This document shows, in pieces, positions 8,457-16,327 of a DNA stretch of 42,505 nucleotides. A program made the translations under genes and the position numbers. Source of the stretch: Nitrospirota bacterium (GTDB lineage: Bacteria; Nitrospirota; Thermodesulfovibrionia; Thermodesulfovibrionales; UBA6898); the NCBI GenBank assembly GCA_016235245.1, contig JACRLO010000003.1:6362-48866 (forward strand). Direction: 5' to 3'. The notes under the pieces were generated by a model that saw only the letters and a list, made by a program, of their open reading frames with translations, had not been told where the DNA came from and made no database searches. Within the stretch, counting starts at the first letter, position 1. Each line of letters opens with the position of its first letter.

Positions 8457-9172
8457 TTTTCCACCTTTTCCCTTTCAAGTCTTTTCGGTTTATAACTGCA
8501 GAATGGTTCTTCTTCGAGATAGTCTCCGTACACAGAATATGCCCGGGCCCTGCATCCGCCGCAGACATTCACATATTCACAGGCGCCGCACCTGCGCTTG
8601 TATTTCTTGAAATCACGGAGGGCCTTGAAGAGTTCAGAACCCTCCCAGATCTCCTTGAATGATTTTTCTCTGACGTTGCCTGCAGGCAGGTTGAAGTAGC
8701 TGCAGGGCAGGACATTGCCGTCAACATCGATCAGGCAGATGAGCTGGCCGGCAAGACATCCCTTGGACCCGCCGGTCGAAAATTTAAGGGTCCTCTTCTT
8801 GAACTTCTCGCCGTCCTCTTTTGCCCTCTGGAGCGTCACGCGGTAATAATGAGGTGCACAGGTAGGTCTGACCAGAAGAAGGTCCTCTTCCTTTTCCATG
8901 TCATAGTGCCAGTCCAGGATCTTGTCATAATCCTCTTTGGAGATGAGTTCGTTCATGATCTCCTCGCCCCTGCCTGTCGGAACGATCATGAACATGTACC
9001 ATGCGGTGGCGCCAAGCTCCTTTGCAAGTTTATATACCTGCGGGATCTGTTCCTGGTTCCTCTTGGTGAATGACGAGTTGATGATGAACTCGATACCGTG
9101 TTTTTTGAAAAGCTTTGCAGCGTTAATAGTCCCTGCAAACGCGCCTTTTTCATTCCTGAAATCGTCATGCAC
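8453..9172 (-). CDS. Radical SAM/SPASM heme-pathway-like protein, C-terminal part (frameshifted)
   Basis: This frame holds the C-terminal two thirds of a radical SAM protein that begins at 9530. It contains the rest of the TIM-barrel ('[19 protein letters not shown]') and a SPASM-type auxiliary cluster region with '[17 protein letters not shown]', 'GNVLPCSY' and '[19 protein letters not shown]'. That last Cys pattern is characteristic of the AhbD/NirJ group acting on heme precursors. The nominal GTG start at 9170-9172 is only the first start codon after the frame change; the frame is open further upstream and reads '[12 protein letters not shown]', the expected continuation. Removing one G at 9209-9210 joins both parts into a 358-residue protein of normal length. 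The stop overlaps the hemE start. Confidence 0.85.
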   Translation of the reverse strand: MHDDFRNEKGAFAGTINAAKLFKKHGIEFIINSSFTKRNQEQIPQVYKLAKELGATAWYMFMIVPTGRGEEIMNELISKEDYDKILDWHYDMEKEEDLLLVRPTCAPHYYRVTLQRAKEDGEKFKKRTLKFSTGGSKGCLAGQLICLIDVDGNVLPCSYFNLPAGNVREKSFKEIWEGSELFKALRDFKKYKRRCGACEYVNVCGGCRARAYSVYGDYLEEEPFCSYKPKRLEREKVEK

Positions 9173-9188
9173 AGTCGCGTCAGCACCG

Positions 9189-9530
9189 TCAAGACTGAGA
9201 GAGACAATCCTGAATTCCGGACTGTTTGATCTTATCGCAGATCTCGTCAGTCACGAGCGTGCCGTTCGTTGCAAGGCACATTCTGAGACCTTTGCCGGTG
9301 CCGTACTGCGCGATCTCAAAAACATCTTTTCTCGTAAGAGGCTCTCCGCCAGAAAGAACGACAACCGGCTTGGCATAGCTTACGATATCATCCAATACCC
9401 GGTAGGCCTCTTCAAGAGAAAAATCCGGATGACCCTTTATCTCCATTTCCGATGCAGAGCGGCAATGCACACAGCGCAGGTTACATCTGCGCGTAATCTC
9501 CCATGCTATCCATTTTGGGCTGAATTCCAT
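9189..9530 (-). CDS. Radical SAM/SPASM heme-pathway-like protein, N-terminal part (frameshifted)
   Basis: The N-terminal part of the same gene. It carries the SAM-cluster motif '[10 protein letters not shown]' (CxxxCxxC), '[17 protein letters not shown]' (the SAM-binding GGEP) and '[13 protein letters not shown]'. After 'IKQSGIQ' the frame runs into 'DCLSQS' and a stop, whereas the neighbouring frame continues with the conserved barrel strand. The cause is one extra G in the GG at 9209-9210. ATG at 9528-9530 has a GGAGG site 5 nt upstream, and a promoter lies at 9565-9593. By family it belongs with AhbC/AhbD/NirJ proteins, but which reaction it performs beside hemE cannot be decided here. The break may be a real mutation or a base-call error. 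Confidence 0.85.
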   Translation of the reverse strand: MEFSPKWIAWEITRRCNLRCVHCRSASEMEIKGHPDFSLEEAYRVLDDIVSYAKPVVVLSGGEPLTRKDVFEIAQYGTGKGLRMCLATNGTLVTDEICDKIKQSGIQDCLSQS

Positions 9531-9564
9531 CTATCCTCCGGGGAATAACCTGTTTTATCTGAAT

Positions 9565-9593
9565 ATTATACCCCTGATTGAGGCAATTTTTCA
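9565..9593 (-). promoter_or_regulatory. Predicted promoter of the radical SAM-hemE cluster
   Basis: A perfect minus-strand TATAAT lies at 9565-9570, with TGAAAA (9588-9593) 17 bases upstream. It overlaps the end of hflX and sits about 35 bases before the radical SAM start codon. It would allow expression of the heme cluster independent of hflX. Confidence 0.6.
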
Positions 9594-11227
9594 TCAAAGA
9601 TACGCTCGGCAACAACACCAAGGAGCCGGGGGAAGGTCTTGCGGTCAAGGGCAGAGATCGTGACAGCATCAAAACGGAGCAGGAGGTTTGCCTCTTCCTC
9701 CCTGCTTATGCGGTCGATCTTGTTGAAGAGATAGAGACGCTGCTTGTCAAGAAGATTGAGATCAGAGAGTATCTTTTCGACCGAGGCTATCTGCTGTTCA
9801 AACCGCGGGTTCGATGCGTCTATGACATGCAGGAGCAGGTCAGCGTCCTCGAGTTCCTCAAGCGTTGCCTTAAATGCTGCCATGAGGTCCTTCGGCAGAT
9901 CCCTGATAAAGCCTACCGTATCGGTAATAATCACTTCGCGGTCGCGCGGAAATTTAAGCCTTCTGCTTGCCGTATCCAGGGTCGCAAAGAGTTTATCCTC
10001 AACAAAGGTGTCACTCTTCGTAAGCGCATTGAGGAGCGTTGATTTGCCGGCATTCGTATACCCGATGATCGAGACGATCGGCAGTCTGTTTTCGAGCCTT
10101 CGCGCCTTTCTCTGTCTCCGTGCCTCGCTCAGCATCTTCAGTTCTTTTTCAAGAAGGTTGATACGCTCCCGGACACGCCGTCTGTCTATCTCGAGCTTCA
10201 TCTCTCCAGGCCCTCTGCCTCCCACACCGCCCATAAGACGCGACATGGCAGTGCCTTTCCCCGCAAGCCTCGGCAGCCGGTATTTGAGCTGGGCAAGCTC
10301 GACCTGAACCTTGCCATCCCTACTATGGGCACGGCGGGCAAAGATGTCGAGGATGAGCTGCGACCGGTCAATTACCTTCAGTTCGGTCATTGCGCTGATT
10401 GTTTTGATCTGCGAAGGCGACAGGTCCTGGTCAAAGACCAGAAGCGTAGCACCCCTGTTCATGGCGTTGATAACCAGTTCCTTTATCTTGCCTTCCCCCA
10501 TGAGGTGACGGGAGCTGATCTCACGGGGACGCTGGATAACCGTATCGAGGACGACAACATCACTTGATTGCGCAAGCTCCCGGAGTTCGTCCATAGAGTC
10601 TTCCTGTTCATACTTCGGCATTTTCGATACGCTCACCAGAATGGCCCGCTCTTTCAGTCCGCCCGCATCCGGCCTGCCGGATGTTGAGCCGACATCGAGT
10701 ACGCGGACCTTTTCGGCCTCTTCCTCAAAGGAACTGACAAAACCGTCAAAATCAAAGTCCAGGGAATGGATATCCTCAGACGGCAGTACGCTGTAGGGCT
10801 TTGCGCCGCTGCCAGGGTCGAGATGGGCGATATAGAGCTTATCCGGCTGTCCAGCCTTAAGACCTATCGCAGCGATCAGGTCGAACCGGAGCAGAGAAAG
10901 GTCAGTCAGGTCATCATGGCTCAAAGGTTCATTATTAAGATGCGTATGGATGAGTCTAAGGCCGCGCAGATGCTTCCTGCCAAGCGGATAGTCATCAAGG
11001 TTCGGCAGGAAAAGGCCCTTTGCCTCACCGACGATAACATGGCTTATTTCTCCCTTCCTGGTCACGAGTATGCCTATCTGTCTTTTAAGCTCGGCGGATA
11101 TGCCTGCGATGTATTTGGCAAGCTCGATGCTTACAATTTCGTTATGCATGCGCCGGCGGTAGATCCTTTCGAGGGCATGGATCTGGCCGCCCTTCAAACC
11201 TGAGAGATGACCGTAAAGTTGCGGAAT
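9566..11227 (-). CDS. hflX: GTPase HflX (ribosome-associated), probable ATT start
   Basis: A 553-residue HflX GTPase, a family that binds 50S subunits and splits or rescues stalled ribosomes. From the proposed start, the HflX glycine-rich linker 'GGVGGRGPGE' is near 333-342, G1 'GYTNAGKST' near 389, G3 'DTVGF' near 436 and G4 'NKID' near 502. It is longer than E. coli HflX because of an N-terminal domain ('SGLKGGQIHALERIYRRR'), as in Geobacter-type HflX. The frame is open to an ATG at 11362, but that start would overlap the divergent macro-domain gene and add 45 non-conserved residues. The only start with a good ribosome site (GGGAGG, 5 nt spacing) is ATT at 11225-11227. It probably leads the heme cluster. 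Confidence 0.9.
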   Translation of the reverse strand: MPQLYGHLSGLKGGQIHALERIYRRRMHNEIVSIELAKYIAGISAELKRQIGILVTRKGEISHVIVGEAKGLFLPNLDDYPLGRKHLRGLRLIHTHLNNEPLSHDDLTDLSLLRFDLIAAIGLKAGQPDKLYIAHLDPGSGAKPYSVLPSEDIHSLDFDFDGFVSSFEEEAEKVRVLDVGSTSGRPDAGGLKERAILVSVSKMPKYEQEDSMDELRELAQSSDVVVLDTVIQRPREISSRHLMGEGKIKELVINAMNRGATLLVFDQDLSPSQIKTISAMTELKVIDRSQLILDIFARRAHSRDGKVQVELAQLKYRLPRLAGKGTAMSRLMGGVGGRGPGEMKLEIDRRRVRERINLLEKELKMLSEARRQRKARRLENRLPIVSIIGYTNAGKSTLLNALTKSDTFVEDKLFATLDTASRRLKFPRDREVIITDTVGFIRDLPKDLMAAFKATLEELEDADLLLHVIDASNPRFEQQIASVEKILSDLNLLDKQRLYLFNKIDRISREEEANLLLRFDAVTISALDRKTFPRLLGVVAERIFDEKLPQSGV

Positions 11228-11243
11228 ACTCGCCTCCCTGAAA

Positions 11244-11272
11244 TTAAAATAACCGGCAAAAGAACATATAAT
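11244..11272 (+). promoter_or_regulatory. Predicted promoter of the macro-domain gene
   Basis: TTAAAA (11244-11249) is followed after 17 bases by a perfect TATAAT (11267-11272) on the plus strand. It gives a leader of about 58 nt before the TTG start at 11337. It overlaps the upstream region of the divergent hflX gene, so the two units share control DNA. Confidence 0.6.
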
Positions 11273-11336
11273 GTGCAGCTTTGCTGTATCATTGTAGCAT
11301 ACAGTGCCGCTGCGAATATAAGAAGGAGTAACTATT

Positions 11337-11879
11337 TTGAAGATGATAGCCCACCACACCATTGCCGGAAAGACCCTGCGACTGATTCAGGGTGACATTA
11401 CACATCGGGATGTCGATTCCATTGTCAATGCAGCAAATTCCTCCCTGCAGCATGGCGGCGGCGTAGCAGGTGCTATCGTGCGCAAGGGCGGCAAGGTCAT
11501 CCAGGACGAAAGCGACAGGATTGCCCCGGTGTCTGTAGGACATGCGGCAATGACCGGCGCCGGCAAGTTGCCGGCAAAGTTCGTTATCCATGCGGTGGGG
11601 CCGAGGATGGGAGAAGGGGATGAAGAGAACAAGCTGAAGAGTGCGGTAGCGAACAGCCTCAGACTCGCCTCTGAAAAAAAACTTTCGACCGTATCCTTTC
11701 CTGCCATAAGTGCAGGTATCTTCGGTTTTCCAAAAAACAAGTGCGCAAAGCTGCTTGTGGGAGAGGCCGTGAACTTTCTCAAAAAACATAAAGAAAGCAG
11801 CCTTGCGGTTGTGGAGTTCTGCATTTACGATGACGAGACGCTCGATTATTTCAAAAAGGAATTTGATAAGCTGAAATAG
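11337..11879 (+). CDS. Macro-domain protein (predicted O-acetyl-ADP-ribose deacetylase / ADP-ribose hydrolase)
   Basis: A 180-residue single macro domain. The ADP-ribose-binding features are visible: 'LIQGDITHRDVDSIVNAANSSL' (the string is the classic Asp/Asn face), the 'GGGVAGAIVRKGG' loop, 'GAGKLPAKFVIHAVGP', and the second loop 'SFPAISAGIFGFPK'. MacroD/YmdB-type proteins deacetylate O-acetyl-ADP-ribose or remove mono-ADP-ribose from proteins. The start is TTG at 11337 with AAGGAG 9 nt upstream; the internal ATG two codons later is too far from that site. It is the only plus-strand gene in the first 28 kb and diverges from hflX. No partner ADP-ribosyltransferase is next to it. Confidence 0.93.
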   Translation: MKMIAHHTIAGKTLRLIQGDITHRDVDSIVNAANSSLQHGGGVAGAIVRKGGKVIQDESDRIAPVSVGHAAMTGAGKLPAKFVIHAVGPRMGEGDEENKLKSAVANSLRLASEKKLSTVSFPAISAGIFGFPKNKCAKLLVGEAVNFLKKHKESSLAVVEFCIYDDETLDYFKKEFDKLK

Positions 11880-11988
11880 TGACTTGCTGAATCCCCGGGA
11901 GCAAACATTCCTGATACCCCCCCATTAAGCGTAGTGTTAGGTATGATTGGATTTTCTCCACTTTCTGAGTCGCCTGGTAATCCCCTCA

Positions 11989-12735
11989 TCACCGCGTCAT
12001 CAGTGCGAACACGCCCCAGCCCAGGTATTCACGCGTGTAAGCGGCGTAGCGCTCGGGTTCCGAGGTTAGTTTGGCTCGAACATCTTTCGCAAACTCGTCG
12101 TCGGGATTGTCTTCAAGCCATCGGCGCATGGTGAGCCACTTGGCCGCCTCGTATCTGTCCCAGCTGTCTTGGTCTGCCAAAACCATTTCCACGACGTCGT
12201 AGTTGAGGTGGCCGAAAGACGCGAGAATTTGCGGAAGCATGAGAAAGTCGGAGATCGAGTTGGCAAGACACTCCTTGGCAACATCTTCCGTCGGCGGTAA
12301 CTGCCGCCAGTAGGGCTCGCCGATGAGGATGATCCCTCCACTGCGCAGGCTCCGCGATAGAAGCTCGATCGTGCCGGTGACTCCCCCGCCGATCCAGGTG
12401 GCACCGACACAGGCTGCAACACCGACCTTCATGTCTGAGACATAGCCGGCAGCATCGCCATGGATGAACTTGACGTGATCGGCAACACCGAGTTCTACAG
12501 CACGGAGTTTCGCTTGCTCGGTGAATAACTGACTCATATCGATGCCGGTGCCGATGACGCCGTGATCGCGTGCCCAGGTGCACAGCATCTCGCCCGAACC
12601 GCTGCCGAGGTCGAGCACTCGGGTCCCCGATTCCAGACGCAGCGCCGCGCCGAGAGTGGCGAGCTTTTCGGGTGTGATCGGGTTATGGATGCGGTGAGCA
12701 CTTTCGGTAATGTTGAAGATCCGTGGAATATCCAA
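11989..12735 (-). CDS. SAM-dependent class I methyltransferase, YjhP-like
   Basis: A 248-residue methyltransferase with the motif I 'VLDLGSGSGEMLC' after a 30-residue N-terminal helix region, motif II near 'GTGIDMS', 'HGDAAGYV', and motif IV 'AACVGATWIGGG'. Text and order, including the opening 'MDIPRIFNITESAHRIHNP' and the closing 'REYLGWGVFALM', recall the enterobacterial YjhP family; the substrate is unknown. The start is TTG (12733-12735) with AAGGAG 10 nt upstream. Codons here are richer in CpG and G/C third positions than in the flanking genes, which suggests transfer. It is convergent with the macro-domain gene. The gap 11880-11988 shows no gene or clear terminator. Confidence 0.88.
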   Translation of the reverse strand: MDIPRIFNITESAHRIHNPITPEKLATLGAALRLESGTRVLDLGSGSGEMLCTWARDHGVIGTGIDMSQLFTEQAKLRAVELGVADHVKFIHGDAAGYVSDMKVGVAACVGATWIGGGVTGTIELLSRSLRSGGIILIGEPYWRQLPPTEDVAKECLANSISDFLMLPQILASFGHLNYDVVEMVLADQDSWDRYEAAKWLTMRRWLEDNPDDEFAKDVRAKLTSEPERYAAYTREYLGWGVFALMTR

Positions 12736-12818
12736 TGCAGAAAATCTCCTTATGGGTGTGAATAGATTCAGTCACTGCAAGCAGGCTAATATATCATGCT
12801 TTGTGCCGGAAAAAGAAG

Positions 12819-12850
12819 GCCCCGGAAAACGTCCTGGCGTTTTCCGGGGC
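12819..12850 (-). terminator. Rho-independent terminator after the YeeE/YedE gene
   Basis: A perfect 13-bp stem (12819-12831 with 12838-12850, GCCCCGG...) and a 6-nt loop, followed on the minus strand by a T-rich tract at 12810-12818. It isolates the transporter gene from the methyltransferase gene. The plus side has only a short TTTAT. Confidence 0.85.
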
Positions 12851-12877
12851 TTTATCAGTCTTACACGATAAAGCGTA

Positions 12878-13969
12878 TTATTCGTCCATATCCTGCATCG
12901 GTTTGATGAACTTGAAATAGACCATGGTCCAGTTGCCTAAAATTATTGCGATCGTCGCGGCGATGCTGCCGATCGAAAGCGTCGAAGCGCCCGTCAGCGC
13001 CTGACCTACATTGCAGCCGCCAGCACAGGCAGCTCCGAAGCCCATAATAAAGCTTCCGCCCAGCACCGTCAGCAGCTCCTTTGCATCACGCGGAGTCTTC
13101 CAGATGAACTCCTTTAATAATTTGGCGCTGAGGAAAGATCCAAGAGGGACACCGATAATGAAGAAGATCGCCCAGGTAACCTTGATATTTTCGCCGATTG
13201 CAAACATCGGGAAGAACTTGGAGCGCGCATCTCCGGTCAAAAAGGTAAAGAAGAGTTCTCCGGTCGGGGTAGTGAAATTGAGGCCCCTGGCAAACCCGGG
13301 CGACCCGAAAAACTCAGACGCCCAGAAGGTGAGCACACCGGCAAGGCCGACCAGCAGCGCGGTAACAGACCAATAGAACCCTTTGGACTTCCTTATCGTA
13401 AATGGCTTGCTTTTGGAGGCGAAAAACAGGCAGACCGCGCTTATCACCGCGATTGCGATCCATTTTGCAGCAAGGGAGTCTCCGAAAAAACCATGTATCG
13501 TAAGTGCGCCTTCTCCAACCTTAACGCTCCTCAGCAGGTCATAGAGCGGCCTGAGCACTCCGTTTGTCGTTGAACCGATACCAAGGAAAAAACCGAATAC
13601 GGCAAACCAGGAGGCAAGCTGCCCTTCGCCGACCCTGTACACAATACCGCTGCCGCAGCCTCCGGCCAGTACGATGCCAAGTCCGAAGATATACCCTCCC
13701 ACAATGTTGGCCAGAGGATAAAAAGACTGAGCCTTGAGATGGATTATCTCCATGTCATGCAGCAGGTTGGAACCGACCAGCATAACAACCAGGGCAACGA
13801 GATACGCATGAAAAAGGGTGAAATCCTTGATAAAGATGGTATCTCTGAAGGCGCTGTTCATACAGAATCTGCCCTTCTGAAGGATATACCCGAACAACCC
13901 TCCAACCAGAAGACCTGAAATGACGAACCCCAACGTTATCTGCGGCAAACTTTCTGCGACACCTTCCAT
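12878..13969 (-). CDS. YeeE/YedE (TsuA-type) sulfur-compound membrane transporter
   Basis: A 363-residue, very hydrophobic protein with about ten membrane segments in two homologous halves, as in YeeE/YedE (DUF395). The three cysteine motifs that line the thiosulfate path in TsuA are present: 'GRFCMNSAFRD' (Cys36), 'AGGCGSG' (Cys105) and 'CAGGCNVGQALTG' (Cys315/319). The family imports thiosulfate or supplies sulfur for selenium/sulfur-relay metabolism; which compound is moved here is inference. The gene is a single transcription unit, with a TTGACA promoter at 14003-14029 and a strong terminator. No TusA/YeeD-like gene is adjacent. Confidence 0.92.
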   Translation of the reverse strand: MEGVAESLPQITLGFVISGLLVGGLFGYILQKGRFCMNSAFRDTIFIKDFTLFHAYLVALVVMLVGSNLLHDMEIIHLKAQSFYPLANIVGGYIFGLGIVLAGGCGSGIVYRVGEGQLASWFAVFGFFLGIGSTTNGVLRPLYDLLRSVKVGEGALTIHGFFGDSLAAKWIAIAVISAVCLFFASKSKPFTIRKSKGFYWSVTALLVGLAGVLTFWASEFFGSPGFARGLNFTTPTGELFFTFLTGDARSKFFPMFAIGENIKVTWAIFFIIGVPLGSFLSAKLLKEFIWKTPRDAKELLTVLGGSFIMGFGAACAGGCNVGQALTGASTLSIGSIAATIAIILGNWTMVYFKFIKPMQDMDE

Positions 13970-14002
13970 ATTTACCCCCCGATAAAAAATTTAGTGTGTT
14001 AA

Positions 14003-14029
14003 ATTATCACAGCAGGGGTGTTTTGTCAA
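14003..14029 (-). promoter_or_regulatory. Predicted sigma-70 promoter of the YeeE/YedE gene
   Basis: A perfect TTGACA (14024-14029, minus strand) is followed by GATAAT at 14003-14008 (15-base spacing, preceded by TGT) or TAATTT at 14001-14006 (17-base spacing). It lies about 35 bases before the ATG, which has a G-rich ribosome site. Confidence 0.65.
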
Positions 14030-14060
14030 CGCAGGGTTACTATAAAAAAAGCTTATAAAT

Positions 14061-14615
14061 CTATGAGTTAAACCTGTTCATCGCCTTGTCAGCGCCAGCA
14101 TCAATTATACAGGAAACAGCGTCAACTGCCCTTGCCACAGACTCATGTATCAGGTCCTGTTCTTCTTTTCTGAACCTGGACATGACATAGTCTTCTGTCG
14201 GAATAAACGGATCACGCCCTATCCCAATTCTGATCCTGATAAAATCCTGAGTGCCGAGATTCTGAATCATTGATTCTATGCCCTTATGGCCTCCCGAAGA
14301 ACCCTTCTTTCTGATCTTCAGTTTGCCGGCCTCAAGGTCAAGGTCATCATGGACAGCAATAATATGCTCAGGAAGCACCGTATATTTCGAAAAGACCTTC
14401 CTGACTGCGCTGCCGCTCCTGTTCATAAACGTCAACGGCTCCATCAGGACGACCTTATGGCCGCTGATGGAGCCGCTGCATGATCTATAATCCATCTTTT
14501 CCCTGAAGTCCAGGCCCAGATTCTTGGCGAGCCTGTCCAGAACCATAAAACCGATATTATGCCGCGTCTTTGCGTACCGGGTGCCCGGATTGCCAAGACC
14601 GACAAGAAGCCACAA
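14061..14615 (-). CDS. pth: Peptidyl-tRNA hydrolase
   Basis: A 184-residue Pth1 enzyme that frees tRNA from peptidyl-tRNA dropped by ribosomes. Signature elements are 'LVGLGNPGTRYAKTRHNIGF' (with the catalytic His), 'TFMNRSGSAV', 'VHDDLDLEAGKLKI' (catalytic Asp) and 'GSSGGHKGIES'. Length is normal. The start is TTG (14613-14615), three bases after the stop of rplY, with a GGGG ribosome site inside the end of rplY. The rplY-pth pairing, following prs, is a very common bacterial arrangement. The AT-rich stretch 13998-14060 after the stop has a T-run but no convincing stem. Confidence 0.97.
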   Translation of the reverse strand: MWLLVGLGNPGTRYAKTRHNIGFMVLDRLAKNLGLDFREKMDYRSCSGSISGHKVVLMEPLTFMNRSGSAVRKVFSKYTVLPEHIIAVHDDLDLEAGKLKIRKKGSSGGHKGIESMIQNLGTQDFIRIRIGIGRDPFIPTEDYVMSRFRKEEQDLIHESVARAVDAVSCIIDAGADKAMNRFNS

Positions 14616-14618
14616 AAA

Positions 14619-15287
14619 CTATTTCCCCTTCTTCTCAGGTGCAGCTGCGCCTTCATCCTCTTTTTTGCCCTTCTTGGCAATTTCAGGTTCAGCTACTGCA
14701 GGTGCGGCCGCTGCAACAGGTGCGGTTTCCTCAACAGACTCAACGATATTCACAATGACATCATGAGGATCCGTGAGGATCTTGATTCCTTCCTCAAGCT
14801 TCAGGTCGCTCACATGGATCGACTGGCCAATCTCAAGCTTTGAGATATCGATATCGATCTTGCCCGGGATCTTGTCAGGAAAACACTCGATCAGTATTTC
14901 CCTGAGCGGATGCTGGAGAATGCCGCCGTCTCTCTTAACACCGACAGGCTCTCCGTGGGTTGCAACGTGGACCGTAATCTTGATTGACTCGGTAAGTGAA
15001 ACTTCAAAGAAATCCGTATGCAAAAGCTCGCTTCTGACCGGATCAACCTGGAAGTCCTTCAGAAGTGCAAGCTTATTGACGCCGTCAGCGAACTGAAGGT
15101 CCACCATAACCTGCTCACCTGCCACCGAGTTGATCAGCTTTGCCAGTTCTTTCCTTACGAGCTGGATCGACTGCGCATTGCCTGCCCTGTACAGCGTAGC
15201 CGGAACCTTGCCGCTCCTCCTGAGTGAACGTGCAGCGCCCTTGCCCTGCCCTGACCGTATTTCTGCCTGTATGCTCATTTTCTCCAT
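14619..15287 (-). CDS. rplY: Large ribosomal subunit protein bL25 (general stress protein CTC form)
   Basis: A 222-residue protein of the long L25/CTC form that binds 5S rRNA. The N-terminal L25 domain has 'GKGAARSLRRSGKVPATLYR' and a later 'LLHTDFFEV'; the C-terminal TL5 beta domain has 'IEVSLTESIKITVHV'-like strands and 'VSDLKLEEGIKIL'. The last 35 residues are a low-complexity Ala/Glu/Lys tail ('AAAAPAVAEPEI', 'KKGKKEDEG'), as often in this form. The ATG has a strong AGGAGG site 6 nt upstream. It lies 9 nt after prs and directly before pth. Confidence 0.95.
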   Translation of the reverse strand: MEKMSIQAEIRSGQGKGAARSLRRSGKVPATLYRAGNAQSIQLVRKELAKLINSVAGEQVMVDLQFADGVNKLALLKDFQVDPVRSELLHTDFFEVSLTESIKITVHVATHGEPVGVKRDGGILQHPLREILIECFPDKIPGKIDIDISKLEIGQSIHVSDLKLEEGIKILTDPHDVIVNIVESVEETAPVAAAAPAVAEPEIAKKGKKEDEGAAAPEKKGK

Positions 15288-15296
15288 CGTATCCTC

Positions 15297-16241
15297 CTAT
15301 ACAAATAGTGTACTTAACGTTGTTTCTTCGTGTATTCTCTTAATCGCCTCGCCAACAATGGGGGCAATGCTCAGCACTTTGAGCTTACTGCATTGCTCCT
15401 TCTTGCTGTCAAGGGCAATGGTGTTCGTGACGATCAGATGCTCAATAGGAGAATTGTTGATCCTCTCCACCGCAGGTCCTGAGAGTACCGCATGTGTACA
15501 GGCAGCCGACACCCTTCTGGCGCCCTTTGACATAAGCGCGGATGCTGCCTGGGCCATGGTGCCTGCGGTATCAACCATGTCGTCAAGGAGCAGAGTGTCC
15601 TTGTCCTGCACATCACCGATCACATTCATGATCTCGCACTCATTCGCTTTCTCGCGACGTTTGTCGACAATTGCGATCGTGCAGTTCAGCCTTTTGGCAA
15701 ATGCCCTTGCCCTTTCAACACCTCCCGCGTCAGGTGAGACAATAACCAGATTGTCCGTATCGAACTGCTCGTTCATATAGTCGAGCAATACCGGCGCAGC
15801 ATATAGATTATCCACAGGGATATTAAAGAAACCCTGGATCTGTCCGGCATGCAGGTCAACCGTAAGGACCCTGTTCGTGCCGACCGCATTAATAAGGTCT
15901 GCAACCATCTTTGCCGAGATCGGCACCCTGGGCTGGACCTTTCTGTCCTGCCGCGCATAGCCATAATAGGGGATAACAGCAGTTATCCTGCCGGCAGACG
16001 CACGCTTAAGGGCATCGACCATCAGCAGGAGTTCAACCAGATGGTCGTTTACCGGAACTGACGTTGACTGTATAACGAAAACATCCGAGCCGCGCACATT
16101 TTCGTTGATGCGGACCATGATCTCTCCGTCACTGAACGTTGACAAAGTCACATCTGCCAATGGGGAGTTCAATTTGCCGGCAACTTCAGTTGCCAGCTCC
16201 CGGTTCGACGATCCAGAAAAAATCTTTAATCCCTTCAGCAT
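15297..16241 (-). CDS. prs: Ribose-phosphate pyrophosphokinase
   Basis: A 314-residue PRPP synthetase that makes phosphoribosyl pyrophosphate from ribose-5-phosphate and ATP for purine, pyrimidine, His, Trp and NAD synthesis. The motifs are '[19 protein letters not shown]', the ATP loop region '[20 protein letters not shown]', the divalent-metal motif '[18 protein letters not shown]', '[18 protein letters not shown]', and the PRPP loop '[16 protein letters not shown]'. Length is standard for the class I enzyme. The ATG has GGGAGAAAG upstream. It follows tRNA-Gln by 86 bases and precedes rplY. Confidence 0.97.
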   Translation of the reverse strand: MLKGLKIFSGSSNRELATEVAGKLNSPLADVTLSTFSDGEIMVRINENVRGSDVFVIQSTSVPVNDHLVELLLMVDALKRASAGRITAVIPYYGYARQDRKVQPRVPISAKMVADLINAVGTNRVLTVDLHAGQIQGFFNIPVDNLYAAPVLLDYMNEQFDTDNLVIVSPDAGGVERARAFAKRLNCTIAIVDKRREKANECEIMNVIGDVQDKDTLLLDDMVDTAGTMAQAASALMSKGARRVSAACTHAVLSGPAVERINNSPIEHLIVTNTIALDSKKEQCSKLKVLSIAPIVGEAIKRIHEETTLSTLFV

Positions 16242-16327
16242 ACTTTCTCCCTGTTATTATTGAACCCTTCAGTGAGGCTGCATCCTTCAGCGCTTCACCT
16301 TTCACTAACCGCAATATTGATACCAAA

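Noticed and set aside
11289-11362. ATG at 11362 as the hflX start (598 residues)
   Set aside because: It would place the hflX N-terminus inside the divergent macro-domain gene, has no ribosome site and adds residues foreign to the family.
11931-11947. GTTAGGT heptamer next to the methyltransferase gene, resembling an integron attC core site
   Set aside because: A GTTRRRY match is expected by chance in such a stretch. No matching second core site or foldable attC was found, and the other flank reads ATTAGCC, lacking the key G.
14041-14060. T-rich stretch after pth as a terminator
   Set aside because: No stable stem precedes the T-run; the HindIII-like AAGCTT palindrome is too short.
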